Positions 23,831 through 33,168 are shown, numbered from the stretch's first letter. The stretch: 64,000 bases of DNA from Gordonia sp. 'Campus' (GCF_022206305.1 NZ_JAKOIW010000012.1:85579-149578), one strand, 5' to 3'. The notes: a model not told the origin generated them from the letters alone. Numbers and translations: made by a program.

Positions 23831-24840
23831 CCAGCACGACCGAATCCAGCAGCGCCACCGAACTTGTCGCGGGCTTCCCCTTCCCCTTCTCCGACGACCG
23901 GTATCGGTACAGCACGAACGTGGAACCCGCGCAGCGCGCGGTGACGACACCCGCCGGTCAGTGGGGCGCCTCGGTAGTCGACATCGACTCGGAGTATCGC
24001 GCCGAGCTGAGTCAACGCGCGGCGGTCCTCGCCGCGGATCCCACCCGCCACGCCGTTCTGCCTCATATGGTGCACGCGGCCTGGGACGCGATGGTGACCG
24101 TGATGCGCGAACTCGATGCCGCCTACCCCGACCAGATGCAGCTGCGTTCCACAGGTACGGACACCTGGCTGTGGCGCAACGGCATCCTGGGAATCGAGCA
24201 GGACTTTCGATACGGCGACCCCACCAGCCTTCCCGAAGAACCTCTGCGTTACATCACGTCTCAGATCCAAGAGGACATCGCACTGTTGGACCAGCGCAAC
24301 GGTCAGCTGTTCGTCGACGCCGGGGTGGTGACGTTCGCGGCCGACTGGAGCTTCGGCTTCGACGTCGGGATGAGCTTCCTCGAGATCCACGGACCCGTGC
24401 CGCGGGTGCGGGCGGAGGGGGTGATCACCCGAGCGCACGAGTTCCTGAAGCGTCTGCAACCCCATCAGCCCTACCGGCGGACCAACTGGACGCTCACCAT
24501 CGACCGCCGCCTCGACGTCTCCACCGAGATCTACCATGAGTGGGGCCCGGACCGGGAGCACATCCAGACGGTCTCCGACGCCGAGTTCGGCCGACGCGTG
24601 CACCTGCGTGTCGAGGTCCAACACCTCGTGCGGTTACCCGACTCGGGCGCGGTGATGTTCCTCATCCGGACCTACATGCTCCCCCTCGAGCAACTCGCGA
24701 CGGTCGAGGCGTGGCGGGAGCGCACCGCACAGGTACTGGCGGAGCTGCCCGACGACATGGCGGACTACAAGGGCATCATCAAGTTTCGCGGTCGGGCCGC
24801 GCAATGGTTGCGCGACAACGTCCCCCGAGCCCGCACCTGA
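23827..24840 (+). CDS. Heme-dependent oxidative N-demethylase (DUF3445) subunit
   Basis: A 337-residue DUF3445 protein, the catalytic heme subunit of oxidative N-demethylases that act on dimethylamine and use a PAS-like heme fold. Family-typical segments: LVAGFPFPFSDDRYRYS near the N-terminus, ITSQIQEDIALLD, AADWSFGFDVGMSFLEIHGPVP, RTNWTLTIDRRLD and YKGIIKFRGRAAQWLRDNV. GTG start at 23827 overlapping the reductase stop. Expected products are methylamine and formaldehyde. Followed after 132 bp by an ammonium transporter gene. Confidence 0.9.
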   Translation: MTSTTESSSATELVAGFPFPFSDDRYRYSTNVEPAQRAVTTPAGQWGASVVDIDSEYRAELSQRAAVLAADPTRHAVLPHMVHAAWDAMVTVMRELDAAYPDQMQLRSTGTDTWLWRNGILGIEQDFRYGDPTSLPEEPLRYITSQIQEDIALLDQRNGQLFVDAGVVTFAADWSFGFDVGMSFLEIHGPVPRVRAEGVITRAHEFLKRLQPHQPYRRTNWTLTIDRRLDVSTEIYHEWGPDREHIQTVSDAEFGRRVHLRVEVQHLVRLPDSGAVMFLIRTYMLPLEQLATVEAWRERTAQVLAELPDDMADYKGIIKFRGRAAQWLRDNVPRART

Positions 24841-24972
24841 GGCGTCGTTCCTCGCAGAGAGTTTCTCGATCACCGCGACAGCGTCGTCGCACATCCGCAC
24901 GGTCGATGTCGCCCGTGAGCTGCTGGTCTGGAAGCCAGCCATCTCCACCGTCCCTGAACCGAAAGATCGCTC

Positions 24973-26346
24973 ATGGAACCGATACTCGCGGCCAACGCCG
25001 ACCTGGCATGGATGCTGGCGGCGTTCGTCTTCGTCTTGCTCATGTTCCCCGGCCTCGCCTTCTTCTACGGCGGCATGGTCGGATCGAAGAACGTGCTCAA
25101 CATCATGACCATGGTCATGTCCACACTGGCGATCACGGCGGTGCTCTACGTCGTCATCGGACACGGGCTCGTCTCCGGGCCGTCGGTCGGTGGGTGGGGC
25201 CTCATCGGCAACCCCACTGAGTACATCGGCCTGACGAACTGGTTGACCGACGATGCGTCGGGGGCGACCCAGACGCTGTACTTCGCGGCCTGGTTCATCC
25301 TGTTCGCCGCCATCACCATCGCCATCGTCGCCAGCGGCGCCGCGGGCCGGATGAAGTTCTCGGCGTGGCTCGTCTTCGCGCCGATCTGGCTTCTGGTCGT
25401 CTACTTCCCGGTCGCGCACTGGGTCTTCGCGGCCGACGTCGACGACGACTACAGCGGCGGTTTCCTGCTGAACGACCTCGAGATCGTCGACTACGCGGGC
25501 GGAACGGCGGTCCACATGAACGCCGGTGTCGCAGCACTCGCGCTGGCCGTCGTGCTGGGGGCCCGCAAGCGCCGGATGGAGCGTCCGCACAACGTGCCGA
25601 TGACGATCATGGGCGGCGGCATCCTGTTCTTCGGGTGGTTCGGATTCAACGGCAGCTGCGCTCTCGGGGCCAACTTCCTTGCGCAGGCGGTCATCCTGAA
25701 CACGCTGCTGGCCGGCTCGGCGGGCATGATCGGCTTCGCGATCATCGAGAAGTGGCGCGAGGGGCACGTCACCTCGCTCGGGATGATCACCGGAACCGTC
25801 GCCGGGCTCGTCGGCATCACCCCCGCGGCCAGCAGCATGGCGCCGCTCGGTGCCCTCCTCGTCGGCATCTTCGCCGCTGCGGTCGTGGCCTTCCTGCTCA
25901 GCTTCAAGAACAAGCTCAAGATCGACGAGACGCTCGACGCCTTCGCCGTGCACGGTATCGGCGGCATCGTCGGAACCCTCTGCATCGTGCTGTTCGCCAC
26001 CGAGGCCGCACCCGCCGGTGTCCAGGGGATCCTGTTCGGTGGACCGGTCGACATCGTCTGGCGTGAACTCGCCGGTATCGCCATCACCTGCACGTACTCG
26101 TTCGGCATGACCTGGCTGATCGCCAAGGGACTCGACAAGCTGATCGGTCTCCGGGTCGACGAGGAAACCGAGCTGGTCGGCCTCGACACGATGCTGCACG
26201 CCGAGACGGCGTACGAGATCCCCGCCGCCTCGGTCGGTCACGCCGGCGGTCTCGCGACCATGTCACCCGCACGCGCCGCGGACCGCGTCGAGGCGTCGTT
26301 GCCGACGCAGACGGGGCATGCGGCAACGCCGCCCGCACAGGTCTGA
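24973..26346 (+). CDS. amt: Ammonium transporter (Amt)
   Basis: A 457-residue Amt/Rh family protein with about eleven membrane helices. Characteristic segments: FPGLAFFYGGMVGSKNVLN in helix 1, DYAGGTAVHMNAGVAALALAV containing the first pore His, GWFGFNGSCALGANF, and DETLDAFAVHGIGGIVGTL with the second pore His. The C-terminal tail (about 50 residues) is longer than usual and ends APAQV. Located right after the N-demethylase genes, it may take up ammonium or methylammonium; Amt proteins transport the latter as an analogue. The 132-bp leader contains a small GCTGG/CCAGC hairpin at 24922-24939. Confidence 0.95.
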   Translation: MEPILAANADLAWMLAAFVFVLLMFPGLAFFYGGMVGSKNVLNIMTMVMSTLAITAVLYVVIGHGLVSGPSVGGWGLIGNPTEYIGLTNWLTDDASGATQTLYFAAWFILFAAITIAIVASGAAGRMKFSAWLVFAPIWLLVVYFPVAHWVFAADVDDDYSGGFLLNDLEIVDYAGGTAVHMNAGVAALALAVVLGARKRRMERPHNVPMTIMGGGILFFGWFGFNGSCALGANFLAQAVILNTLLAGSAGMIGFAIIEKWREGHVTSLGMITGTVAGLVGITPAASSMAPLGALLVGIFAAAVVAFLLSFKNKLKIDETLDAFAVHGIGGIVGTLCIVLFATEAAPAGVQGILFGGPVDIVWRELAGIAITCTYSFGMTWLIAKGLDKLIGLRVDEETELVGLDTMLHAETAYEIPAASVGHAGGLATMSPARAADRVEASLPTQTGHAATPPAQV

Positions 26347-26400
26347 ACGTCGCTGCGGAGTCGAACCCGTGATCGAAAGGCCTGGCGTCCGAGTAACATT

Positions 26401-26434
26401 CGGGGGTCCACCCGCGCCATGCGGTGGACCCCCG
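26401..26434. terminator. Strong bidirectional terminator between amt and tetR
   Basis: CGGGGGTCCACC (26401-26412) and GGTGGACCCCCG (26423-26434) form an exact 12-bp stem with a 10-nt loop, lying between the convergent amt and TetR genes, 54 bp after the amt stop. Confidence 0.75.
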
Positions 26435-26437
26435 GTG

Positions 26438-27064
26438 TCACTCGGGTGATCGCTCGTGGTGGGCCGGGCCGTCGGGACGCTGCACTCCCAGCGGTCCGCT
26501 GAGTACCGCGCGCAGGACACTTTCGAGCGTGTCGACGTCGAGCAACGGCTGGCCGGTCGCTTCCAGGGTGCCGATCCCGCGGGCCAGGACCTCGATGAAC
26601 CATGCCACCGACTCGGGGTCGGCGGCCGCGGACAGGGCGACCTCCATCCAACCGCGGCGTTCCCGGTACAACTCGCGCAGACCGTCCGCGACGGTCTGAT
26701 CGTGCCGCGCCGCCGCCGCGGCGTCGACCTCGAGGAGGCGTAGATCCGTACGGCGTGGCGAGACCAGCGCCGACACCGAGGCGCGCATCGGGGCGTCGGG
26801 CGGCGGGTCCTCGACCTCGTCGACGATGGCCATCTCGTTCCGGATGACCTCGATGAGCAGGTGGCCCTTCGACCGGAAGTGCCCGTAGACAGCGCCTTTG
26901 GTCATGTCGCCGACCGCGGCGATGTCAGTGATCGACACCGCGTCGTATCCGCGCTCCACGAACAACCGCCGTGCGCTGTCGAGAACTCGGGCGCGGGTTG
27001 CACGGGCCTTCGGCGTCTGTCTGATCGACGCGTCGGGGCCGATGGGGCCAGGGTCTGCGGTCAC
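26438..27064 (-). CDS. TetR family regulator divergent from a GH1 gene
   Basis: A 208-residue TetR protein with helix-turn-helix VSITDIAAVGDMTKGAVYGHFRSKGHLLIEVI at about residues 41-72, the GAVYGHF type. GTG start at 27064 (VTADPGP); upstream frame to 27229 overlaps the divergent gene and is not used. The intergenic region to the GH1 gene holds TAGAACGTGTTCCA, so this regulator (or KstR) likely binds there. The pair interrupts the methylated-amine region. Confidence 0.88.
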   Translation of the reverse strand: MTADPGPIGPDASIRQTPKARATRARVLDSARRLFVERGYDAVSITDIAAVGDMTKGAVYGHFRSKGHLLIEVIRNEMAIVDEVEDPPPDAPMRASVSALVSPRRTDLRLLEVDAAAAARHDQTVADGLRELYRERRGWMEVALSAAADPESVAWFIEVLARGIGTLEATGQPLLDVDTLESVLRAVLSGPLGVQRPDGPAHHERSPE

Positions 27065-27117
27065 TGCTCGAGGATACTGGTGCGCGATGAGCAGAATGTA
27101 CCGTCGGTATATACAAG

Positions 27118-27131
27118 TAGAACGTGTTCCA
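27118..27131. promoter_or_regulatory. TnnAACnnGTTnnA operator upstream of GH1 gene
   Basis: TAGAACGTGTTCCA fits the same TnnAACnnGTTnnA pattern as the site at 16133-16146. It is 53 bp upstream of the TetR start and 15 bp before the GH1 start, so the divergent TetR or a global KstR-type repressor may bind it. Confidence 0.6.
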
Positions 27132-27146
27132 GTAGGGTTCGGCTTC

Positions 27147-28466
27147 GTGTCGAGGATCAAAATCTGCAGTGTGATCGGTGTGGTGTTGGCAGCACTGGTC
27201 GCGACCCTGCACCCTGTCGCCAACGCCAATCCGCGACCGCCGGTGTCGATCTCGCCGTTGGGGGACGGCTTCGACTTCGGTGTCTCGACTTCCGGTTTTC
27301 AGAGTGAGGGGTACAACCGGGACTCTAATTGGCTGCGCTACAGCAACACCGGGAGAACACACGACAGGGTCGGCAACGCGGTCGACTTCTTCCACAAGTA
27401 CGAGGAGGACATCGCGCGCGCGAAGAGCCTCGGCGTGTCGATCTACCGCACATCGGTCGAGTGGTCGCGGGTCCAGCCGACGCCCGGCGCGTTTGATCCC
27501 GCGGGGTGGGCGTTCTACGACCGGGTGGTGAAGGCAATCGTCGCGGCGGGGATGACACCGATGATCACCCTCAATCACTGGGTGCATCCGGGATGGGAGG
27601 TCGACCGCGGTGGGTGGAATCGGCCGGGGATGGCCGACGATCTGGTGGTGTTCGCGCGGGCGGCGATCGACAGGTACAAGTGGGCCGACCCGATGTGGAT
27701 CACCTTCAACGAACCGACCGAGTACGTCCGACGCGAGTTGATGTACGGCGGGATCTCGCTCGCCAACGTCCCGGCCATGGCCGACGGGATCGTTCGGGCG
27801 CACCGTGAGATCTACCGCCACGCGCACGCCGTGCAACCGGGCGCCGAGGTGTCGTCCAATCTCGCTTTCCTCCCGATCCCCGGTGTTCAAGGGGCCACCG
27901 AAGCCGTCTTCCAGAAGCGGATGAAGGGGGCCATGGACTTCGTCGGCGTCGACCACTACTACTCGTTGTCGATCAACGACGCGAGCGTCGCCAATGGCGC
28001 GACGGATTCGTTCTACAAAGCATCGCAGGCGCCGGAGAGCATCTACTACGTCCTCCGGTACATCGCCGGCCAGTTCCCCGGCCTACCGATCCGCATCGTG
28101 GAGAACGGTCTGGCCACCAACCGGACGCAACCACGGCCCGACGGTTACACGCGTGGCGACCATCTCCGCGACACCGTCTACTGGATTCAGCGCGCTGCGC
28201 AGGACGGCATCCCGGTGGTCTCGTACAACTACTGGTCGCTCACGGACAATTACGAATGGGGAAGCTACGCATCGCAGTTCGGGCTGTACTCGGTGAACGT
28301 GAAGGACCCGGCGCTGCCTCGGGTGCCCACGGACGCAGTCGAGGCCTACCGCCGGATCACCTCGACGGGCGGTGTCCCGACGGACTACCGCCCCACCCGC
28401 GAGCCGGTGCCCTGTTCGCTGGTCGCGGTGCCCGACAGTTGCACGAACCCGGTGACGGCACGGTGA
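27147..28466 (+). CDS. Secreted family 1 glycosyl hydrolase
   Basis: A 439-residue GH1 (beta/alpha)8 enzyme. The acid/base glutamate is in TFNEP and the nucleophile in RIVENGLAT, the two GH1 signatures; YRTSVEWSRVQPTPG is also typical. The GTG start at 27147 places a signal peptide first (positively charged KICS, then VIGVVLAALVATLHPV, likely cleavage after ANA), so the enzyme is exported. Two cysteines in the C-terminal tail (PCSLVAVPDSCTN) could form a disulfide. Probably a beta-glucosidase or related exo-beta-glycosidase; substrate unknown. Divergent from a TetR gene. Confidence 0.9.
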   Translation: MSRIKICSVIGVVLAALVATLHPVANANPRPPVSISPLGDGFDFGVSTSGFQSEGYNRDSNWLRYSNTGRTHDRVGNAVDFFHKYEEDIARAKSLGVSIYRTSVEWSRVQPTPGAFDPAGWAFYDRVVKAIVAAGMTPMITLNHWVHPGWEVDRGGWNRPGMADDLVVFARAAIDRYKWADPMWITFNEPTEYVRRELMYGGISLANVPAMADGIVRAHREIYRHAHAVQPGAEVSSNLAFLPIPGVQGATEAVFQKRMKGAMDFVGVDHYYSLSINDASVANGATDSFYKASQAPESIYYVLRYIAGQFPGLPIRIVENGLATNRTQPRPDGYTRGDHLRDTVYWIQRAAQDGIPVVSYNYWSLTDNYEWGSYASQFGLYSVNVKDPALPRVPTDAVEAYRRITSTGGVPTDYRPTREPVPCSLVAVPDSCTNPVTAR

Positions 28467-28513
28467 GAGGCCGGCGAACGCGACCGCCGACGAAGTAGTC
28501 GCTCGACAGCTCC

Positions 28514-28547
28514 CGATGCCGGGACGACCCAGGTCGTCCCGGCATCG
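28514..28547. terminator. Perfect 16-bp hairpin after the GH1 gene
   Basis: CGATGCCGGGACGACC (28514-28529) and its exact complement (28532-28547) with a two-base gap (loop in practice about 4-6 nt) lie 47 bp after the GH1 stop. No U-tract, but stable enough to terminate and to insulate the glnT operon. Confidence 0.72.
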
Positions 28548-28650
28548 CACTTCTCGGACACGAACCGTCGTAGCGTCGACGAGGGGCGATACCGGCGAGA
28601 ACCGACACCCACCTCTCACCGGGACGAAACAGGGTCGAAACATCCACCAC

Positions 28651-28667
28651 GTCTACTAACGGTAGAC
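28651..28667. promoter_or_regulatory. Inverted repeat upstream of glnT
   Basis: GTCTAC-N5-GTAGAC, exact arms, 62 bp before the glnT start within its promoter region. It is a candidate operator for the XRE-cupin regulator encoded at the end of the operon. No second copy was found, so this is tentative. Confidence 0.45.
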
Positions 28668-28729
28668 GGTGATTCACGACAGTGGACATTTTGACCGAGC
28701 ACCCTTAGAGTCGACCCCCGGAGCACACG

Positions 28730-30091
28730 ATGACAACCACCGAGACGATCCCCGACGCCGGCAGCCTCGCCGAGCTCTGCGCGGAGCACGGCACCAAGTT
28801 CATCCTCGCGATGTTCGTCGACCTGCGCGGCAAACCGTGCGCCAAACTGGTGCCGGTCGAGGCGATCGACGAACTGGCCACGGACGGAGTCGGTTTCGCT
28901 GGCTACGCGGTGGGCGCCATCGGTCAGGAACCGAAGGATCCCGACCTCATCGCGATCCCGGATGTGCGTTCCTTCCTACCCATCCCGTTCATCAAGGAGG
29001 GCCTCGCCGTCGTCCAATGTGACCCGCACGTCGAGGGCAAGCCGTGGCCGTTCGCCCCGCGCAACATCCTGAAAGCGCTCATCGCCCAGACCGCCGACGC
29101 CGGATTCGAGCCGTGGGTGGGTGCCGAGGTGGAGTACTTCCTCCTCAAGCGCACCGCGGACGGCTCTCTGGTGACCGCCGACACCGCCGACGACTCCGAC
29201 CAGCCGTGTTATGACGTCCGCGGACTGACCCGCATGTACGAACACCTCACCACGGTGTCCACCGCGATGAACCGGCTCGGCTGGGGGAACTATGCGAACG
29301 ACCACGAGGACGGCAACGGACAGTTCGAGCAGAACTTCGCCTACTCCGACGCCCTGACCACGGCCGATCGCGTGGTGACCCTTCGCTACCTGCTCTCGGC
29401 GCTCGCCGCGGAGAAGGGCATGATCGCCACCTTCATGCCGAAGCCCTTCGCGGAGCGCACCGGATCGGGCCTGCACTTCCACCTCTCGCTCACCTCCGCC
29501 GGGGAGCCGGTGTTCCCACAGGTCGCCGACGACCAACGTGGGCTCGGGTTGTCGGCGACCGCGTATGGATTCATCGGCGGCATCCTCGAGCACGCACCCG
29601 CTCTACAGGCGGTCATCGCGCCGACGGTCAACTCCTACAAGCGAACCGGGGCCACTGCGACCCGTTCGGGCGCGTCCTGGGCACCGCGTCGCGCCACCTA
29701 CGGCGGCAACGACCGCACTCACTACATCCGGGTCCCCGACGAGCAGCGCGTCGAATTGCGCGGAGCCGACGGGTCCGCGAACCCCTACCTGGCGGTCGCC
29801 GCCCTGCTGGGGGCCGGGCTCGACGGCATCAAGCGCAGTATCGACCCCGGCGGCGTCGGAGGATGTCCCGGGCACGTCGCCGAGTTGCCCCTCACCCTCT
29901 TGCACGCGGTCGAGGCGCTCGAATGCGACGCGGTCCTCAACGGTGCGCTCGACGCGGCGATCCCCGAGGACTGGCCCGCCGATCAGCAGCGCGTCTCCAC
30001 CTACTTTGCCGGTCTCAAGCGCGCGGAGTTCTTCGACTGGCATGCGGCGGTCTCGCCGTGGGAGGTCGACAAGTACCTGACCGCGTTCTGA
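28730..30091 (+). CDS. glnT: GlnT-type glutamine synthetase / gamma-glutamylmethylamide synthetase
   Basis: A 453-residue protein of the glutamine synthetase superfamily, GlnT/type III subgroup. Family features: VGAEVEYFLLKR (metal glutamates), NDHEDGNGQFEQNF, GSGLHFHLSL and NSYKRTGATATRSGASWAPRRATYGGNDRTHYIR (ATP/glutamate loop), ending FDWHAAVSPWEVDKYL. This subgroup includes GmaS, which joins methylamine to glutamate using ATP. The neighbours glxB-glxC-glxD and the N-demethylase genes upstream favour the GmaS role over ammonia assimilation. Ribosome site GGAG lies before ATG 28730. Which amine it prefers cannot be told from sequence. Confidence 0.87.
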   Translation: MTTTETIPDAGSLAELCAEHGTKFILAMFVDLRGKPCAKLVPVEAIDELATDGVGFAGYAVGAIGQEPKDPDLIAIPDVRSFLPIPFIKEGLAVVQCDPHVEGKPWPFAPRNILKALIAQTADAGFEPWVGAEVEYFLLKRTADGSLVTADTADDSDQPCYDVRGLTRMYEHLTTVSTAMNRLGWGNYANDHEDGNGQFEQNFAYSDALTTADRVVTLRYLLSALAAEKGMIATFMPKPFAERTGSGLHFHLSLTSAGEPVFPQVADDQRGLGLSATAYGFIGGILEHAPALQAVIAPTVNSYKRTGATATRSGASWAPRRATYGGNDRTHYIRVPDEQRVELRGADGSANPYLAVAALLGAGLDGIKRSIDPGGVGGCPGHVAELPLTLLHAVEALECDAVLNGALDAAIPEDWPADQQRVSTYFAGLKRAEFFDWHAAVSPWEVDKYLTAF

Positions 30092-30152
30092 CCCGCATCA
30101 GACCGCGAAGCCTGTCTCACAACATCTTTCACTACGACGTAAGGACCTCACC

Positions 30153-31049
30153 ATGTGCGGAATAGTCGGGTTGCATCTGCGCAACCCGGATCTCCATCCT
30201 CGGCTCGGTGCGATGCTCGCCGAGATGCTCGGCGAGATGCAGGACCGCGGTGCCGATTCGGCGGGCATCGCCGTCTACGGGAATCCGGACTGGGCTCCTG
30301 CCGGGCAGGGGTGCATATCGCTCCTCGAGCTGGAAGTGACCGCCGACGAGGTGAGCGCGACCCTGAGCGCGGCGCTCGGGGCGCCGGTGGCGGCGCAGAC
30401 GATCGATGTCACGCTCGTGGCCTCCGCGCCGGTGCCCGCCGAGGAGCTGCTCGCCGTAGCCCGTGCCGCCTATCCGGTCGCGCTCGTGGCCGGTTTCGGT
30501 TCCGACCTCACCGTCCTCAAGGGGGTCGGCGCACCGCGGGACCTGAGCCGGTCGTGGGGACTCGACGCGGCGTCTGGATGGCAGGGTGTCGGACACACCC
30601 GGATGGCCACCGAATCGGCGGTCACCTCTTCGGGAGCCCACCCGTTCGCGGTGGGCCCGGAGCAGTGCCTGGTCCACAACGGATCATTCTCGAACCATGC
30701 GACGATCCGACGCGAATTGCGCGCCCAGGGAGTCGAATTCGACAGTGAGAACGACACCGAGGTCGGCGCCCGGTTCGTCGCGCACCAACTCGCGGCAGGC
30801 AAGGATGTCGAGACCGCGCTGAAGGAGGTCTGCGCGACCTTCGACGGCTTCTACACGCTGCTGGTGTCCAACCGGGATTCGTTCGCCGTCGTCCGCGATG
30901 CGATCGCGTGCAAACCGGCGGTCATCGCCGAAACCGACGACTGGGTGGCGATGGCCAGTGAGTACCGTGCTCTCGCCAAGCTGCCGGGAGTGGCGAACGC
31001 CCGCATCTGGGAGCCCGAACCGGAGGTCGTCTACGCATGGACGCGATGA
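30153..31049 (+). CDS. glxB: GlxB / N-methylglutamate synthase subunit A (class II amidotransferase)
   Basis: A 298-residue class II glutamine amidotransferase domain. Cys2 of MCGIVGLHL is the N-terminal nucleophile after Met removal; MQDRGADSAGIAVYG, GVGHTRMATESAVTSSGAHPF and CLVHNGSFSNHATIRREL are the other Ntn signatures. It resembles the stand-alone glutaminase part of glutamate synthase. In the N-methylglutamate pathway the homologous MgsA acts on gamma-glutamylmethylamide. AAGGA ribosome site precedes the ATG. The stop overlaps glxC. Confidence 0.9.
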   Translation: MCGIVGLHLRNPDLHPRLGAMLAEMLGEMQDRGADSAGIAVYGNPDWAPAGQGCISLLELEVTADEVSATLSAALGAPVAAQTIDVTLVASAPVPAEELLAVARAAYPVALVAGFGSDLTVLKGVGAPRDLSRSWGLDAASGWQGVGHTRMATESAVTSSGAHPFAVGPEQCLVHNGSFSNHATIRRELRAQGVEFDSENDTEVGARFVAHQLAAGKDVETALKEVCATFDGFYTLLVSNRDSFAVVRDAIACKPAVIAETDDWVAMASEYRALAKLPGVANARIWEPEPEVVYAWTR

Positions 31050-31780
31050 CCGTCGACCACCCACCCACACCCACCGGCACGGCGAAAGCTGAGGCGATGA
31101 ACAGCCAGCACACCTTCGACCTCGCGAAGACCACTCTCCGCGAGATGAATTCGACTCTGCACGGCGACATCTCCGGTGAGATCGTGATCGAGAATCCCGC
31201 GGGCGCCCACAGCGTCGCCGCTGGTGTCAACCTGCCGCTGAAGATCACGGTCAACGGACATGTCGGCTACTACGCGGCGGGGATGAACCAACAGGCCGAG
31301 GTCACCATCAACGGCAACGCGGGCACCGGGGTTGCCGAGAACATGATGAGTGGCAGCGTGATCGTGAAGGGCAACGCGTCGCAGTCGGCGGGCGCGACCG
31401 CGCACGGCGGCCTGCTCGTCGTCGAGGGCGACGCCGCGGCCCGATGCGGCATCTCGATGAAGGGCGTCGACATCGTGGTGGGCGGAAACGTCGGCCACAA
31501 CAGCGCTTTCATGGCACAGGCCGGACGGCTCGTCATTCGGGGTGATGCCGGCGACGGACTCGGAGACTCGATCTACGAGACCCGCATCTACGTCCGCGGT
31601 GAGGTCGCCTCCCTCGGGGCCGACTGCACCGCCAAGCCCATGCGAGAAGAACATCTCGAGGAACTCACCGGCCTGCTCAAGGCAGCCGGCTTCGGCGACG
31701 ACGACCCCCGCGACTACACCCGCTACGGCTCGGCCCGCGAGCTCTACCACTTCACGGTCGACAACTCCGCCGCGTACTGA
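31046..31780 (+). CDS. glxC: GlxC / N-methylglutamate synthase subunit B (GXGXG domain)
   Basis: A 244-residue right-handed beta-helix protein equal to the C-terminal GXGXG domain of glutamate synthase, with repeated G-x-x-G/V-x-G turns: ITVNGHVGYYAAGMNQQAEVTINGNAGTGVAENMM, IVKGNASQSAGATAHGG and VVGGNVGHNSAFM. Start taken at ATG 31046, which overlaps the glxB TGA (ATGA); ATG 31037 is equally in frame. It is predicted to assemble with GlxB and GlxD as the three-gene version of GltB. Confidence 0.92.
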   Translation: MTVDHPPTPTGTAKAEAMNSQHTFDLAKTTLREMNSTLHGDISGEIVIENPAGAHSVAAGVNLPLKITVNGHVGYYAAGMNQQAEVTINGNAGTGVAENMMSGSVIVKGNASQSAGATAHGGLLVVEGDAAARCGISMKGVDIVVGGNVGHNSAFMAQAGRLVIRGDAGDGLGDSIYETRIYVRGEVASLGADCTAKPMREEHLEELTGLLKAAGFGDDDPRDYTRYGSARELYHFTVDNSAAY

Positions 31781-31806
31781 ACCCCCCGATCAAGACAGGG
31801 ATCACC

Positions 31807-33168
31807 ATGACCGACAACCTGAGTGTCGAGCAGCGCGGACTGCGCGAGTCCGCCACATTCGACCGCAGCACCATCGCCGCGATCCAGCGGGCCGCCGAGA
31901 CCGGCATCTACGACATCCGCGGTTGGGGCGCCAAGCGCAAGCTCCCGCACTTCGACGACCTACTGTTCCTGGGCGCCTCGATGTCGCGCTACCCCCTCGA
32001 GGGTTATCGCGAACGTTGCGACACCGATGTCGTCCTCGGCAACCGGAATGCCAAGTACCCGTTGCATCTCTCCACCCCCGTCACCATCGCGGGCATGAGT
32101 TTCGGTGCGCTGTCCGCCGGCGCGAAGGAAGCCCTCGGACGCGGCGCGTCCGAGGTCGGCACGTCGACCACCACCGGTGACGGCGGCATGACGCCCGAAG
32201 AGCGAGGGCAGTCGAAAAACCTCGTCTACCAGTATCTTCCCTCGCGATACGGCATGAATCCTGACGACCTGCGCAAGGCCGATGCGATCGAGATCGTGCT
32301 CGGCCAGGGAGCCAAACCCGGCGGTGGCGGAATGCTGCTCGGACAGAAGATCTCCGAGCGTGTGGCCGGGATGCGGACCCTCCCGCAGGGCATCGACCAG
32401 CGCAGCGCGTGCCGGCACCCGGACTGGACCGGGCCCGACGATCTCGCCATCAAGATCAACGAACTGCGCGAGATCACCGACTGGGAGAAGCCGATCTATG
32501 TCAAGGTCGGCGCCACCCGCACTTACTACGATGTGAAGCTCGCCGTGCACTCGGGCGCCGACGTCGTCGTGGTCGACGGCATGCAGGGCGGGACCGCCGC
32601 CACCCAGGACGTCTTCATCGAACACGTCGGCATCCCGACCCTCGCCGCGATTCCGCAGGCGGTGCAGGCATTGCAGGAGTTGGGTGTACACCGGCGGGCG
32701 GGATCAGGGGCGGGTCGCAATGACACAGTCCAGCTCATCGTGTCGGGTGGGATCCGTAACGGCGCCGATGTCGCCAAGGCCATGGCGCTCGGTGCCGACG
32801 CCGTCGCCATCGGAACAGCGGCGTTGATCGCCCTGGGCGACAACGACCCTCGATACTCCGCCGAGTACGAGGCGCTGGGTTCGGCCGCCGGCTTCTACGA
32901 CGACTTCCAGGACGGGCGCGACCCGGCGGGCATCAGCACGCAGGACCCCGAGTTGTCCGCCCGTTTCGATCCCGTGCTCGGCGGAAGGCGCCTCGCGAAC
33001 TTCTTGCGCGTGATGACGATGGAGGCCCAGACGATCGCCCGCGCGTGCGGCAAGGCGCACCTGCAGCACCTGGAGCCCGAAGACCTCGTCGCGATCTCGA
33101 TCGAGGCGTCGGCGATGGCACGGGTTCCGCTCGCCGGGACCAGCTGGATTCCGGGGACCGGGCTGTGA
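31807..33168 (+). CDS. glxD: GlxD / N-methylglutamate synthase subunit C (FMN glutamate synthase domain)
   Basis: A 453-residue FMN-binding glutamate-synthase barrel. Signatures: SFGALSAGAKEALGRGASEVGTSTTTGDGGMTPEE, GQGAKPGGGGMLLGQKI, VKVGAT, VVVDGMQGGTAATQDVFIEHVGIPTL and SGGIRNGADVAKAMALGADAVAIG. Homologous MgsC transfers the methylamine released from gamma-glutamylmethylamide onto 2-oxoglutarate to form N-methylglutamate, or ammonia to form glutamate. Cys residues near the C-terminus (RACGKAHLQHLEPEDLVAI) are fewer than in full GltB, so a [3Fe-4S] cluster is doubtful. Overlaps the next gene by 4 bp. Confidence 0.92.
   Translation: MTDNLSVEQRGLRESATFDRSTIAAIQRAAETGIYDIRGWGAKRKLPHFDDLLFLGASMSRYPLEGYRERCDTDVVLGNRNAKYPLHLSTPVTIAGMSFGALSAGAKEALGRGASEVGTSTTTGDGGMTPEERGQSKNLVYQYLPSRYGMNPDDLRKADAIEIVLGQGAKPGGGGMLLGQKISERVAGMRTLPQGIDQRSACRHPDWTGPDDLAIKINELREITDWEKPIYVKVGATRTYYDVKLAVHSGADVVVVDGMQGGTAATQDVFIEHVGIPTLAAIPQAVQALQELGVHRRAGSGAGRNDTVQLIVSGGIRNGADVAKAMALGADAVAIGTAALIALGDNDPRYSAEYEALGSAAGFYDDFQDGRDPAGISTQDPELSARFDPVLGGRRLANFLRVMTMEAQTIARACGKAHLQHLEPEDLVAISIEASAMARVPLAGTSWIPGTGL

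Noticed and set aside
24841..24972. Riboswitch or small RNA upstream of amt
   Set aside because: Only a 5-bp stem was found; no known ammonium or glutamine riboswitch pattern could be recognised.
28730..30091. Housekeeping GlnA
   Set aside because: The C-terminus, length and glxBCD context match the GlnT/type III group, not GlnA type I.
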